Below are positions 13,436 to 20,800 of a DNA stretch of 27,134 bases, one piece after another. How positions within the stretch are numbered: the first letter of the stretch is position 1; the number at the start of each line of letters is the position of its first letter. Source of the stretch: CAZPWF01 sp964590725 (GTDB lineage Bacteria > Patescibacteriota > Saccharimonadia > Saccharimonadales > JACQNP01); the NCBI GenBank assembly GCA_964590725.1, contig CAZPWF010000011.1, positions 1 to 27,134 of the forward strand, written 5' to 3'. The position numbers and the translations under genes were made by a program. Under the pieces are notes generated by a model, which saw only the letters and a program-made list of their open reading frames with translations, did not search any database and had not been told where the DNA came from.

Positions 13436-13465
13436 ATAATAAGCCAGGCAAAATACTACTGTCAA
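13436..13465 (-). promoter_or_regulatory. Promoter of the 13260-13429 RNA
   Basis: Minus strand: perfect TTGACA (13465-13460), 18-base spacer, TATTAT (13441-13436). Initiation seven bases later falls exactly at the first hairpin. A plus-strand TATAAT (13435-13440) overlaps the -10 box. Confidence 0.7.
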
Positions 13466-14144
13466 CACGATTGTGGTTAAATACGGATAACCTGTGCATA
13501 ACTCTGCAGATAATCTGGCGGGAATGGCTGCAACGCCGGCCGAAAAATAGGTAATTATTCGTTGGTTTTGCAGCAATTTTTATTACTAAGTACAATTACC
13601 AGTGTATTTAGATGGGTGATTTAAAAAGCATGTTTTTTAAACATTTTAGGCGTCTTCATGTTTGAATTTAATATTACGTTTGTTAGTCGTCCAGAAGGTA
13701 TACGTATATCAGCTTACCAGCTAGTGGTTTAAATGTTATAAACCCCGCGAGATGAACGCTTGTGAAACTTGGCTACTGATGCCGCAGCGTCTTTAGTATG
13801 TTAATACCGAGTATATTCTTAACATTTCGATGCTGTAAGTGAATACGCGTTCAGTAATATCAATAACAGATTAGGTTTATGGATAGTTTATCCAGCTAAT
13901 GTATCGGCTGTAATTACAGTAGTTCAACGTTAATGTATATTAGTAATACAGGTATGGGGTGGAGTAATTACGGACACCAATAAAATAAAAAATGTACCCA
14001 CAATATTATCTAGATGATTACTTTATATAAGCATTTTGATAACAATATAGAGTAGTAAATATAACAACAAATATTATACCCTATAGTTCATAATAATAAC
14101 AGATCTGAGAACTGTATAGTTATTAATATAACTACAAAAAGTGC
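13466..14144. other. AT-rich stretch without a recognisable gene
   Basis: Nothing that looks like a protein gene is seen in these 680 bases. They contain one sequence matching the relaxed DnaA-box consensus TGTGNATAA (13493-13501), next to a related ACGGATAAC (13483-13491), and an inverted pair TGGATA/TATCCA (13880-13894). From about 13980 the region is very A/T-rich up to the strong promoter at 14145. The divergent genes on either side (comM minus, 14391 plus) would suit a control region or a replication-associated region. The evidence for an origin is weak, since no dnaA gene is in the window. Confidence 0.5.
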
Positions 14145-14173
14145 TTGACATTTTTGATTCAAAATAGTAGATT
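14145..14173 (+). promoter_or_regulatory. Strong promoter of the 14180-14371 RNA
   Basis: Perfect TTGACA (14145-14150), optimal 17-base spacer, TAGATT (14168-14173), preceded by a long A/T-rich stretch that could act as an UP element. It is one of the best -35/spacing matches in the window. Confidence 0.75.
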
Positions 14174-14179
14174 GATAGC

Positions 14180-14371
14180 GTAAGTCAAAAACAAAAAAGA
14201 CATACAAATCGGTTATAAACCGCTAACGCTCTCACTTGCCAATCGGCAGGTAGAGCGGTCAGTCAAGCCAAGGACGGTAAACGCTATACATTAATTTTTT
14301 TGAGCGGATTTACCGTCCCGGCTCCATGTTTCTCCTGTAATACCGTTTCGAACTAAGAAACGGTATTTTTG
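14180..14371 (+). ncRNA. Unassigned small RNA with anti-Shine-Dalgarno-like linker
   Basis: A transcript of about 190 bases is predicted, with an A-rich 5' segment and then four helices. These are CGGTT/AACCG (14210-14222); CGCTCT..CTTGCC with GGCAGG.AGAGCG (14227-14257); GGACGGTAAA-CGCT with AGCG..TTTACCGTCC (14272-14318); and the terminator TACCGTTTC/GAAACGGTA (14341-14349/14357-14365) with five T. Between the last two helices, TTTCTCCTG (14329-14337) is unpaired and complementary to Shine-Dalgarno sequences. Its complement AGGAGAAA occurs at the infC ribosome-binding site. It could instead be a long leader of the 14391 gene, but the terminator lies before that gene, which has its own -10 box. 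No match to tmRNA, SRP or 6S RNA features. Confidence 0.62.
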
Positions 14372-14380
14372 TATATCTGC

Positions 14381-14386
14381 TATTCT
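14381..14386 (+). promoter_or_regulatory. -10 box of the 14391 gene
   Basis: TATTCT four bases before the ATG; if used, the message would begin at the start codon. Moderate match with no clear -35. Confidence 0.4.
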
Positions 14387-14390
14387 GGTT

Positions 14391-14741
14391 ATGATGCTGT
14401 TGAAAAGTATAAAAAGACTCAGCCCAATATTGTTTCTTTGTTTGGCATTGCCTGTCTTCTTGTTGATTACTAACCCAGAAAAGCTGCCACTCCCTCTGTT
14501 GATGGTTCCGATTGTTTTGGTATTTATTATTTTTTACACATTAGCTTTAGGCGCGCTCAGGGTTTTTAGGTCATCTATGGCTATTAAGAAGCGTCGTGTT
14601 GTGGCCGGTGTAGCCTCGGCTTTACCGACGCTACTGTTTATTTTTCAGTCGATACAGCAACTGTCTGCAAAGGATGTACTTATTGTTCTCGGGCTATGGT
14701 TGATCTGTGTTTGGTACCTACAAAGGGTAGATTTTATCTAA
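14391..14741 (+). CDS. Small polytopic membrane protein, 116 residues
   Basis: Unrecognised. Four hydrophobic segments are visible (about 12-28, 33-56, 67-86 and 94-110), separated by short basic turns (RVFRSSMAIKKRR). This is the pattern of a small four-helix inner-membrane protein. There is no Shine-Dalgarno site; two ATG codons stand in a row (14391 and 14394), four and seven bases after a TATTCT box. It is the first gene of the run leading to the VirD4-like ATPase, although the following gene has its own TATAAT box. A role in that secretion locus is only inferred from position. Confidence 0.7.
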   Translation: MMLLKSIKRLSPILFLCLALPVFLLITNPEKLPLPLLMVPIVLVFIIFYTLALGALRVFRSSMAIKKRRVVAGVASALPTLLFIFQSIQQLSAKDVLIVLGLWLICVWYLQRVDFI

Positions 14742-14773
14742 ATCTCTCTCTGTTATTTTACTAACGCTTTTGA

Positions 14774-14779
14774 TATAAT
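14774..14779 (+). promoter_or_regulatory. -10 box of the 14787 gene
   Basis: Perfect TATAAT ending seven bases before ATG 14787, the same spacing as from the rnpB -10 box to the first base of P1. A leaderless transcript is predicted for the 14787-15224 operon. Confidence 0.65.
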
Positions 14780-14786
14780 TGTCGGT

Positions 14787-15221
14787 ATGAATCAGCAAAA
14801 TCCTGACCAAGTACCCTCTATGGAGTTGCCCGCACCAGTTAATGATAATCAAAACTTACAAGAAACGCAGTTAGCTCCACCTATTACTGAGCAGGGGGCT
14901 GCTCAGTCCGTCGAACAGGGAGTGTCATTGCCGGGGGTGGCTCCAACAGTTGATCCAGCCACGTTTTTAGACCCAAACTTTGGACCACCACCTGCAGTTT
15001 CACCTACAACTGATCCGGGTTCTCTTGTACATCCAACAAATGGTATGCCAGCTATTGCTGATGACAATGACCTTATTGAGAAAGAATGGGTAGAAAAGGC
15101 TAAGCAAATCGTAGAGCAGACTAAACTTGATCCACATCTGCAAAACAAAGAAATGAGCAAAATGAAGGCCGACTACCTTAAGAAACGTTACAATAAAGAA
15201 GTTAAACTAGTGGAAGAATAA
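14787..15221 (+). CDS. Pro/Gln-rich low-complexity protein, 144 residues
   Basis: Unrecognised. Residues 1 to about 92 are disordered in character: Pro, Gln, Ala and Thr dominate, with repeated patterns such as PTVDPATFLDPNFGPPP and PTTDPGSLVHP. The C-terminal 50 residues are charged and probably helical (EKEWVEKAKQIVEQTK, KMKADYLKKRYNKE). The VirD4-like gene starts two bases after its stop, so the two are cotranscribed and probably translationally coupled. The design (flexible tail plus helix) suits an adaptor or partner of the ATPase, which itself has a similar Pro/Gln-rich tail; this is inference. Confidence 0.75.
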   Translation: MNQQNPDQVPSMELPAPVNDNQNLQETQLAPPITEQGAAQSVEQGVSLPGVAPTVDPATFLDPNFGPPPAVSPTTDPGSLVHPTNGMPAIADDNDLIEKEWVEKAKQIVEQTKLDPHLQNKEMSKMKADYLKKRYNKEVKLVEE

Positions 15222-15223
15222 CA

Positions 15224-18200
15224 ATGCCAGCGATTCTTTATTTTTTGTTTGTACTGGTTGTTATCGTAATTATTGCGGCTCCTATTATCTATATTCAGGT
15301 TCGAAAGACGTTTAGAGAGCAGAAGAACTTCGAGAGAGGTCTCAAGATGGTGCCTCTTCTTATTCACCTACCACCGTCAAGCGATGATACGGATGGCGCC
15401 AATCGTGATTCTCGTGATGTTGTTGATGAAAATATTTCGAAAGCTCAAATTCTCTATAATATTATTGCTAGTTCATTTCAAAAGGGTGGCAAAACAAAGT
15501 TTTATGGTCAACGGCATTTTGCATTTGAAATTGTAGCTAACTACGGTAGGGTACATTTTTATGCAGCTGTTCCGGTTGCTTTAGTTGAGATTGTTAAGCA
15601 GGGCGTGGTGAGTGCTTACCCGGCTGCCAGAATGGAAGAAGTGTCTGAGCATAATATTTTTAGCCCAGTTGGTAAGATTAGTGGCACTATAGGTGGTGAG
15701 TTGACCCTAAAAGAACATTTTGCTTATCCAATTGCTACTTACCAAGATCTCAAACGCGACGCTATGCAGTCACTGCTTAACGCTCTGTCCACACTAGATA
15801 AAGAAGATGGAGTCGGTATACAGTTTCTCATACGTCCCGCCGATCCGAGTTGGCGAAAGGCTGCAAGCGAAGTTGCTAGCAAGAAGCGAAAAGGAAAAGA
15901 TTCTAAGAAAGGCGCGGCACTGGCAGGGGGCATTCTAAAAGATCTTGCTGTGGCTGTCGCTAAACCTCCCGAATCTAAAGACGATAAACCCGGTGGAGAT
16001 AAGCCTGATTTATCAAATGCCGAACAAAACATACTAGATTCAATAGATGCCAAAACCCAATCACCAGGCTTTGAGGTGATGATAAGAGTAATTGCCTCAT
16101 CTAATATTTCACAGCGAGCACAAGCGGTACTGTCCAATATAGTTTCGACTTTCTCTCTATTTGATGCTCCAGGTAAGAATGGTTTTAAATACACGCCAGC
16201 CAAGGATATGGAGCAGTTTGTGACTGGCTACATAATGCGGTTTTTCCCACCCGAAAATAAGAGTAATATTCTAAACTCTATTGAGCTTTCGACGTTGTTT
16301 CATTTTCCTGACCAAAAGAACATTCCGACCTCTCAGCTGGAGCGTCAGGCATCTAAGCAGGTAGATGGTCCACGTAATATACCTGACGAGGGACTGTTAA
16401 TTGGCTATAACATTTTTCGAGGGGTTAAGAAGCCAATTCGCTTGAGCCTTGGCGACCGACAACGACATATGTACGTGGTTGGGCAGACCGGTGTAGGTAA
16501 ATCCGTTTTCTTGGAGAATTTGGCCCTACAAGACATGATAAATGGCGGTGGTTTTTGTTTTATTGATCCGCATGGCGATACGGCAGAGAAGTTGTTGGCA
16601 ATGGTGCCTAGAGAAAGAACTGAAGATGTAATTTATTTCTGCCCAGCCGACATGGATTATCCGATGGGACTGAACCTCTTTGAGCACGAGCTGCCCGAGC
16701 AGCGTGATTTCCTTATACAAGAAGCAATCAATATGCTCTATAAGCTGTATGACCCGCAGCACCAAGGTATTATTGGTCCTCGTTATGAACACTGGTTCCG
16801 TAATGCTGCACTAACAGTTATGTCTAATCCTGAAGGGGGAACCTTCATTGATATCCCAAAGGTATTTACAGACAACAAGTATGCCAAAGATCTACTTAAG
16901 CATGTTACCGATCAAACAGTACTAGATTTTTGGAACAAGGAAATGGCTAGCACGAGCGACTATCACAAGAGTGAGGTTTTGGGTTGGTTTGTAAGTAAAT
17001 TTGGCGCCTTTCTAAGCAATGCCATGATGCGTAATATAATTGGCCAAAACAAGAGCGCATTTAATTTGCGAGAGATCATGGACAACAAAAAGATTCTCAT
17101 CGTCAATTTAAGCAAGGGTAAGACAGGTGATTTGAACTCAAAGCTACTGGGTATGATTTTCGTTATGCAGTTCCAGGCTGCAGCTATGAGTCGCGCAAAT
17201 ATCCCAGAAGATGATCGTGTTGATTTTTGTCTATATGTTGATGAGTTCCAGAACTTCTCGACTGAATCGTTTGCGACAATTATGTCAGAGGCACGAAAGT
17301 ATCACCTTAACTTAATTGTAGCTAACCAGTTCACGACTCAGTTATCAGAAGAAATTCGCGACGCGGTATTTGGAAATATGGGTACGATTGTGGCGTTTAG
17401 GATTGGCCAAAACGATGTCGATTCGCTCACACGTTATTTCCAGCCACTTTTCGATGGTGATGATTTGCTCCGTGTACCGAACTGGAATGCAGTTGTACGT
17501 ACGCTTGTGGGTGGCGTTCCGACTCAGCCATTTAGTATGGCCGGTTTACCGCCACTAGGTAATCCTAACCCTAAGCTCTCAGTTGCACTTAAACAGCTCT
17601 CTGCGGCTAAATATGGCCGCCCCAAGGCAAAGGTAGAGGAGGAGATATTTGCTCGACTTGCTACTAATGAAGAACCAAAGCCCGCACCAGGTGTTAGCCC
17701 GTTTGCCGCTCAGCAGGGCGCTTCACCTCGCTCCGCTCCTGGGAACGGGCCCCGAAGACCAACTGCCGGTTCTTCGTTCTTGGATGATTGGTTGGCCAAA
17801 AAGCGTACTACTGCTAAGCCAGGAGGTGCTCCAGTGGCGCCTATGCCTGCTCCTATGTCGCAAACTCAATCCCCAATGATTAAACCATCACAATCATCGC
17901 TAGGTGCGCCGTCGGCAGGCTTTACGCCAGCAGTTAACCAAACACCGCAACCGCTATTTCCAGTTAACCCGATGCAGAAGGTTGATCCCGTATCTAATAC
18001 GACACAGAACTTCTCCAGTAATGATCTACAGCAACAAGAAGTAAATAACTTAGCTCAGCAGATCAAAGGAGACCTACATTCATCGAACCAAGCTCCTGTA
18101 CAGCTCCAACCAGCAGCGCCAGTTTCTACGACCCCACAATTAATACCTGCAAATCCAGTGCTTGAGCCAACCCAGAACGTTCAGCAAGAGCCTACCACTG

Positions 18201-18280
18201 TACATCGAACAGAAGTAGAAGTAACTCTTAACCATGAAGATGCTGGCGCGCAGGACACATTGCATATACAAAGAGATTAA
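15224..18280 (+). CDS. VirD4/TraG-like type IV secretion coupling ATPase
   Basis: Membrane-anchored P-loop ATPase of the VirD4/TraG/TraD group, which in type IV secretion and conjugation delivers DNA or protein substrates to the channel. An N-terminal membrane helix (about 3-25) is followed by a large uncharacterised domain (about 60-390), where VirD4 of Gram-negatives has only a short linker. Then come Walker A GQTGVGKS (420-427), FIDPHGD (about 446), Walker B LYVDEF (D673, E674), and a TraM-recognition-type block (EARKYHLNLIVANQF). Residues about 830-1018 are a Pro/Gln/Ala-rich disordered tail. It follows the 14787 gene by two bases, and its 3' end lies 15 bases from the converging 18296 gene with no terminator seen between them. 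No relaxase or VirB channel gene is in the window. Confidence 0.9.
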   Translation: MPAILYFLFVLVVIVIIAAPIIYIQVRKTFREQKNFERGLKMVPLLIHLPPSSDDTDGANRDSRDVVDENISKAQILYNIIASSFQKGGKTKFYGQRHFAFEIVANYGRVHFYAAVPVALVEIVKQGVVSAYPAARMEEVSEHNIFSPVGKISGTIGGELTLKEHFAYPIATYQDLKRDAMQSLLNALSTLDKEDGVGIQFLIRPADPSWRKAASEVASKKRKGKDSKKGAALAGGILKDLAVAVAKPPESKDDKPGGDKPDLSNAEQNILDSIDAKTQSPGFEVMIRVIASSNISQRAQAVLSNIVSTFSLFDAPGKNGFKYTPAKDMEQFVTGYIMRFFPPENKSNILNSIELSTLFHFPDQKNIPTSQLERQASKQVDGPRNIPDEGLLIGYNIFRGVKKPIRLSLGDRQRHMYVVGQTGVGKSVFLENLALQDMINGGGFCFIDPHGDTAEKLLAMVPRERTEDVIYFCPADMDYPMGLNLFEHELPEQRDFLIQEAINMLYKLYDPQHQGIIGPRYEHWFRNAALTVMSNPEGGTFIDIPKVFTDNKYAKDLLKHVTDQTVLDFWNKEMASTSDYHKSEVLGWFVSKFGAFLSNAMMRNIIGQNKSAFNLREIMDNKKILIVNLSKGKTGDLNSKLLGMIFVMQFQAAAMSRANIPEDDRVDFCLYVDEFQNFSTESFATIMSEARKYHLNLIVANQFTTQLSEEIRDAVFGNMGTIVAFRIGQNDVDSLTRYFQPLFDGDDLLRVPNWNAVVRTLVGGVPTQPFSMAGLPPLGNPNPKLSVALKQLSAAKYGRPKAKVEEEIFARLATNEEPKPAPGVSPFAAQQGASPRSAPGNGPRRPTAGSSFLDDWLAKKRTTAKPGGAPVAPMPAPMSQTQSPMIKPSQSSLGAPSAGFTPAVNQTPQPLFPVNPMQKVDPVSNTTQNFSSNDLQQQEVNNLAQQIKGDLHSSNQAPVQLQPAAPVSTTPQLIPANPVLEPTQNVQQEPTTVHRTEVEVTLNHEDAGAQDTLHIQRD

Positions 18281-18295
18281 GAAGAGTCGATCAAT

Positions 18296-18853
18296 TTAAG
18301 CTTTGTGAAAAACGTAGCGAATAAGTAGTTCGCCAAGCATGCCAACGAAGAAGCCGCCTACGAACAAAATAAAAAACACAGCGTAGTTATACTCAAAACC
18401 GTAGTGTTTACTCATGTAGAGCAAGAATGCACTCCCAGCAAGTGCACATATACCACCACCAAGGAGCCCAGAAGGGCGCGCAACAGTCTTGCTGCTGACT
18501 TCACTAACATTCTCAATAGTTTTGTTATGGATTACCTTACTAAGGGCTTTGTCTGGCTTAGATAGCTTACTCCTGACCTGGCGCATTGATTTCTTGTATG
18601 CCGATGCTTTTAGTTCTTTTTGATTGCTGTGATGTTGGCTGTGAGAGGTTGATTCGTTTTCGCCTACGGTAAATTCTTTGCCACTTACGGCTTGGTTTTC
18701 AGCCTTTGATTTGAGTTCATGGACCTGTTCTTTGGTGCTCTCTGCTGCATTTTCGGCCTTTTCCTTAAGTCGTTCTAAGTTTTTGCGACTCTCGTGGTCT
18801 AGGTTTATTTTCTCACCGCCATGTTCACCGTTGTGCTTAATAGTCTCTGACAT
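18296..18853 (-). CDS. Membrane protein with charged coiled-coil N-terminus
   Basis: Unrecognised 185-residue protein. Residues 1-95 are highly charged and probably helical or coiled coil (ESRKNLERLKEKAENAAEST, VHELKSKAENQ). Residues about 122-145 and 152-178 are two hydrophobic helices rich in Gly (GLLGGGICALAGSAFLLYM; FVGGFFVGMLGELLI). The gene overlaps the stop codon of the upstream LPNTG gene by one base (TAATG), so the two are translated together and probably work together at the envelope. N-terminus and C-terminus are both expected in the cytoplasm. Confidence 0.78.
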   Translation of the reverse strand: MSETIKHNGEHGGEKINLDHESRKNLERLKEKAENAAESTKEQVHELKSKAENQAVSGKEFTVGENESTSHSQHHSNQKELKASAYKKSMRQVRSKLSKPDKALSKVIHNKTIENVSEVSSKTVARPSGLLGGGICALAGSAFLLYMSKHYGFEYNYAVFFILFVGGFFVGMLGELLIRYVFHKA

Positions 18854-20646
18854 TATGCGCCTCCACTCATCGAGAACTCAGTTCTTAAAATATCTGCTTC
18901 TTTGGCTAACAGACGACTGCGGGCAAAGAAGTAGCCAACGATTGCTGTGATCAAGAAGCCGGCGGCAAGTGTTTCGCCTGGGCCAGTATTTGGGAGTTCT
19001 CGAGCTACATATTCAGTTGTTTTTGTAATAGTTGGAGGGAGCTTAATATTGACAGTATTTCCATATACGTTTGTTAACTTCATGTCATATGATCCAGGAT
19101 CAGATGATGAAACCGGTGTATTTGGTATTGGGTTCTTTATCTTTATTGTTATTTTCTTGTTGATAGTTTGGTTGGGGTTTATATCGACTTCAGGCCAGGT
19201 GACTATTCCATATTTATCAAGTGTGCCGCCACTAAGGTTTACGACGTCAGCATACTGCAAAATATCGATGAGATTTTCTTTAATTACGTACTTCTTTATG
19301 GTGGTATTTTTACTAGTGTTTGTGGTTGCCAGTGTGTAGGTGATGGTGTCGCCGGCCTGAGCTGTCGTGCCATCCGCGTTCGGAATGTTCCGAGTGTCGT
19401 TTTTAGCGATTTTTGTGAGAATCAAGCACTCTGTATCATCGGGTCCTTTTTTGCCTTCTTTGCAGGGTTCTTCGACCACTACCGTCTTTATACAGTCGCC
19501 AGTTTGGTTTCCACTAGCATTCTTGGTTGATCCGTCGTACTTGACGCTAAGTCTGAATGTATAAGTGCCGGCTTTTTCGAGTTTAAAGCTTCGAGGTACA
19601 TTATCTTCAGCTATGCTTTCTTTGAATGGAACACCGAGGGCTTTTTGTGATCCTAGTATTTTGCCACTAGCATCAGTGTAGTCGTAATACATATCAACGA
19701 GTTCACCTGGAGGTAGATTTCGTCCAGACGCTTGCCCTCGAACATTCACGCTTGAGCCAGAGATTACTTTCTGACCATTACTAAAGCTTGTAATTAGGTT
19801 GCTGCAACTAATAACTTTTTCTGGAGGTGGAGGTGGAGTTTTGACGTATATGTCTCTGGCGCAACCACCAACAGCGTTTCCGCCTGCGTCTTTTTTACCA
19901 CCGTCGTATTTAACCCATAATCGGAACTGATAGTGTCCTTTCCCTGGGACTACCAATGAGCGGTCTTGGGTGTCAGTTGCCGTTGATGCGCCACTGCCAC
20001 CNNNNNNNNNNNNNNNNNNNNNNNNNNNNNNNNNNNNNNNNNNNNNNNNNNNNNNNNNNNNNNNNNNNNNNNNNNNNNNNNNNNNNNNNNNNNNNNNNNN
20101 NCCAACAATTACCAAGTTGCCGCAGTCAAAAAGCACCATAAACGGCGTGCCATCACCTCTAGTGCCGGTGATTGCTCGATAGTTTGCATTACCCCAACTA
20201 TTAAGTGGTCTCATATAGAATGTGCCAAGACCTGGAATATTTACAGGTGTTTCACCGGGTTTACTGTATGGAGCTCGCCCCATTGAATAAAGTTGACCGC
20301 TGTACTCGTTAGCATTAACTGTGCGGACTTGACCATAGAACAGGTCCTGACAGTTTATTTGGAAGTAATCCAATATAGTAGCGAAGTCGTAATTATTAGC
20401 GTTACAGTGATTAACTAGCTCACCCTGTGAGCTAACCCCTCCGGGTATTAAGTCGTTTCCGACTCGTGCCAGTGTCGATTGTGGTGGTGAAATTACAGCA
20501 AAAATCTGCAAAAACATAGCCAGGGCTACCATCGCCAAGCCAATTCGTCGCACCGATTCTTCTTTGTGCATGCGCTTGGCGTAGAAACTTACTTGCCCAA
20601 TTAAACTGGGGTTAAATGGTAAATTGCTTGCGAGTTTTCTGAACAT
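18853..20646 (-). CDS. LPXTG-type surface protein with repeated domains (interrupted by a gap)
   Basis: Large exported protein. An N-terminal membrane segment (about 36-58) follows a basic stretch with KRMHKEESVRR and acts as signal or anchor. An ectodomain follows with at least two related modules ending in YQFRLWVKYDGG and YTFRLSVKYDGS, each followed by a Cys and a short linker (one is PPPPP). Next is a DUF11-like domain (about 430-535, GDTITYTLATTNTS). The LPNTG motif (551-555) is followed by a hydrophobic helix and ARSR, as in sortase-anchored proteins. Unusually, about 16 further residues follow the positive cluster. The 100-N gap replaces residues around 181-214 and the true size there is unknown, so the reading frame across it is assumed. 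No sortase gene is in the window. A role in host or surface contact is inferred. Confidence 0.85.
   Translation of the reverse strand: MFRKLASNLPFNPSLIGQVSFYAKRMHKEESVRRIGLAMVALAMFLQIFAVISPPQSTLARVGNDLIPGGVSSQGELVNHCNANNYDFATILDYFQINCQDLFYGQVRTVNANEYSGQLYSMGRAPYSKPGETPVNIPGLGTFYMRPLNSWGNANYRAITGTRGDGTPFMVLFDCGNLVIVXXXXXXXXXXXXXXXXXXXXXXXXXXXXXXXXXXGGSGASTATDTQDRSLVVPGKGHYQFRLWVKYDGGKKDAGGNAVGGCARDIYVKTPPPPPEKVISCSNLITSFSNGQKVISGSSVNVRGQASGRNLPPGELVDMYYDYTDASGKILGSQKALGVPFKESIAEDNVPRSFKLEKAGTYTFRLSVKYDGSTKNASGNQTGDCIKTVVVEEPCKEGKKGPDDTECLILTKIAKNDTRNIPNADGTTAQAGDTITYTLATTNTSKNTTIKKYVIKENLIDILQYADVVNLSGGTLDKYGIVTWPEVDINPNQTINKKITIKIKNPIPNTPVSSSDPGSYDMKLTNVYGNTVNIKLPPTITKTTEYVARELPNTGPGETLAAGFLITAIVGYFFARSRLLAKEADILRTEFSMSGGA
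20002..20101. other. Assembly gap, 100 N
   Basis: Filler of conventional size inside the LPNTG gene, next to the repeated modules. This is the place where short-read assembly would fail, so further repeats may be missing. Confidence 0.95.
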
Positions 20647-20665
20647 TTTTTGCTTCTTTGTTTTT

Positions 20666-20671
20666 ATTATA
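20666..20671 (-). promoter_or_regulatory. -10 box of the LPNTG gene
   Basis: TATAAT on the minus strand, 19 bases before the ATG; the leader has only a weak AAGAAG. A 17-base spacer leads to a poor -35 (TGTTTT). Confidence 0.5.
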
Positions 20672-20723
20672 AAGTGCTAATGTCTATTAAAACATAGTAT
20701 TATGTGTTCACACAATAGCTTAC

Positions 20724-20752
20724 TTGAGAAAAGTGGATAAGTTAGCTACAAT
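20724..20752 (+). promoter_or_regulatory. gyrB-gyrA promoter with DnaA-box-like spacer
   Basis: TTGAGA (20724-20729), 17-base spacer, TACAAT (20747-20752); initiation near 20759. The spacer contains AGTGGATAA, eight of nine bases of a DnaA box on this strand. Confidence 0.7.
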
Positions 20753-20800
20753 AAGTGTTAAGGGCACAAAATATTAAGGTGAAATGAGGGTTACTTAATA

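Noticed and set aside
13466..14144. Replication origin
   Set aside because: Only one relaxed DnaA-box match plus weak relatives were found, with no dnaA or dnaN nearby; this is too little to annotate as oriC.
14180..14371. tmRNA
   Set aside because: No tRNA-like ends, no T-loop with CCA, and no tag frame; the 3' end is an intrinsic terminator.
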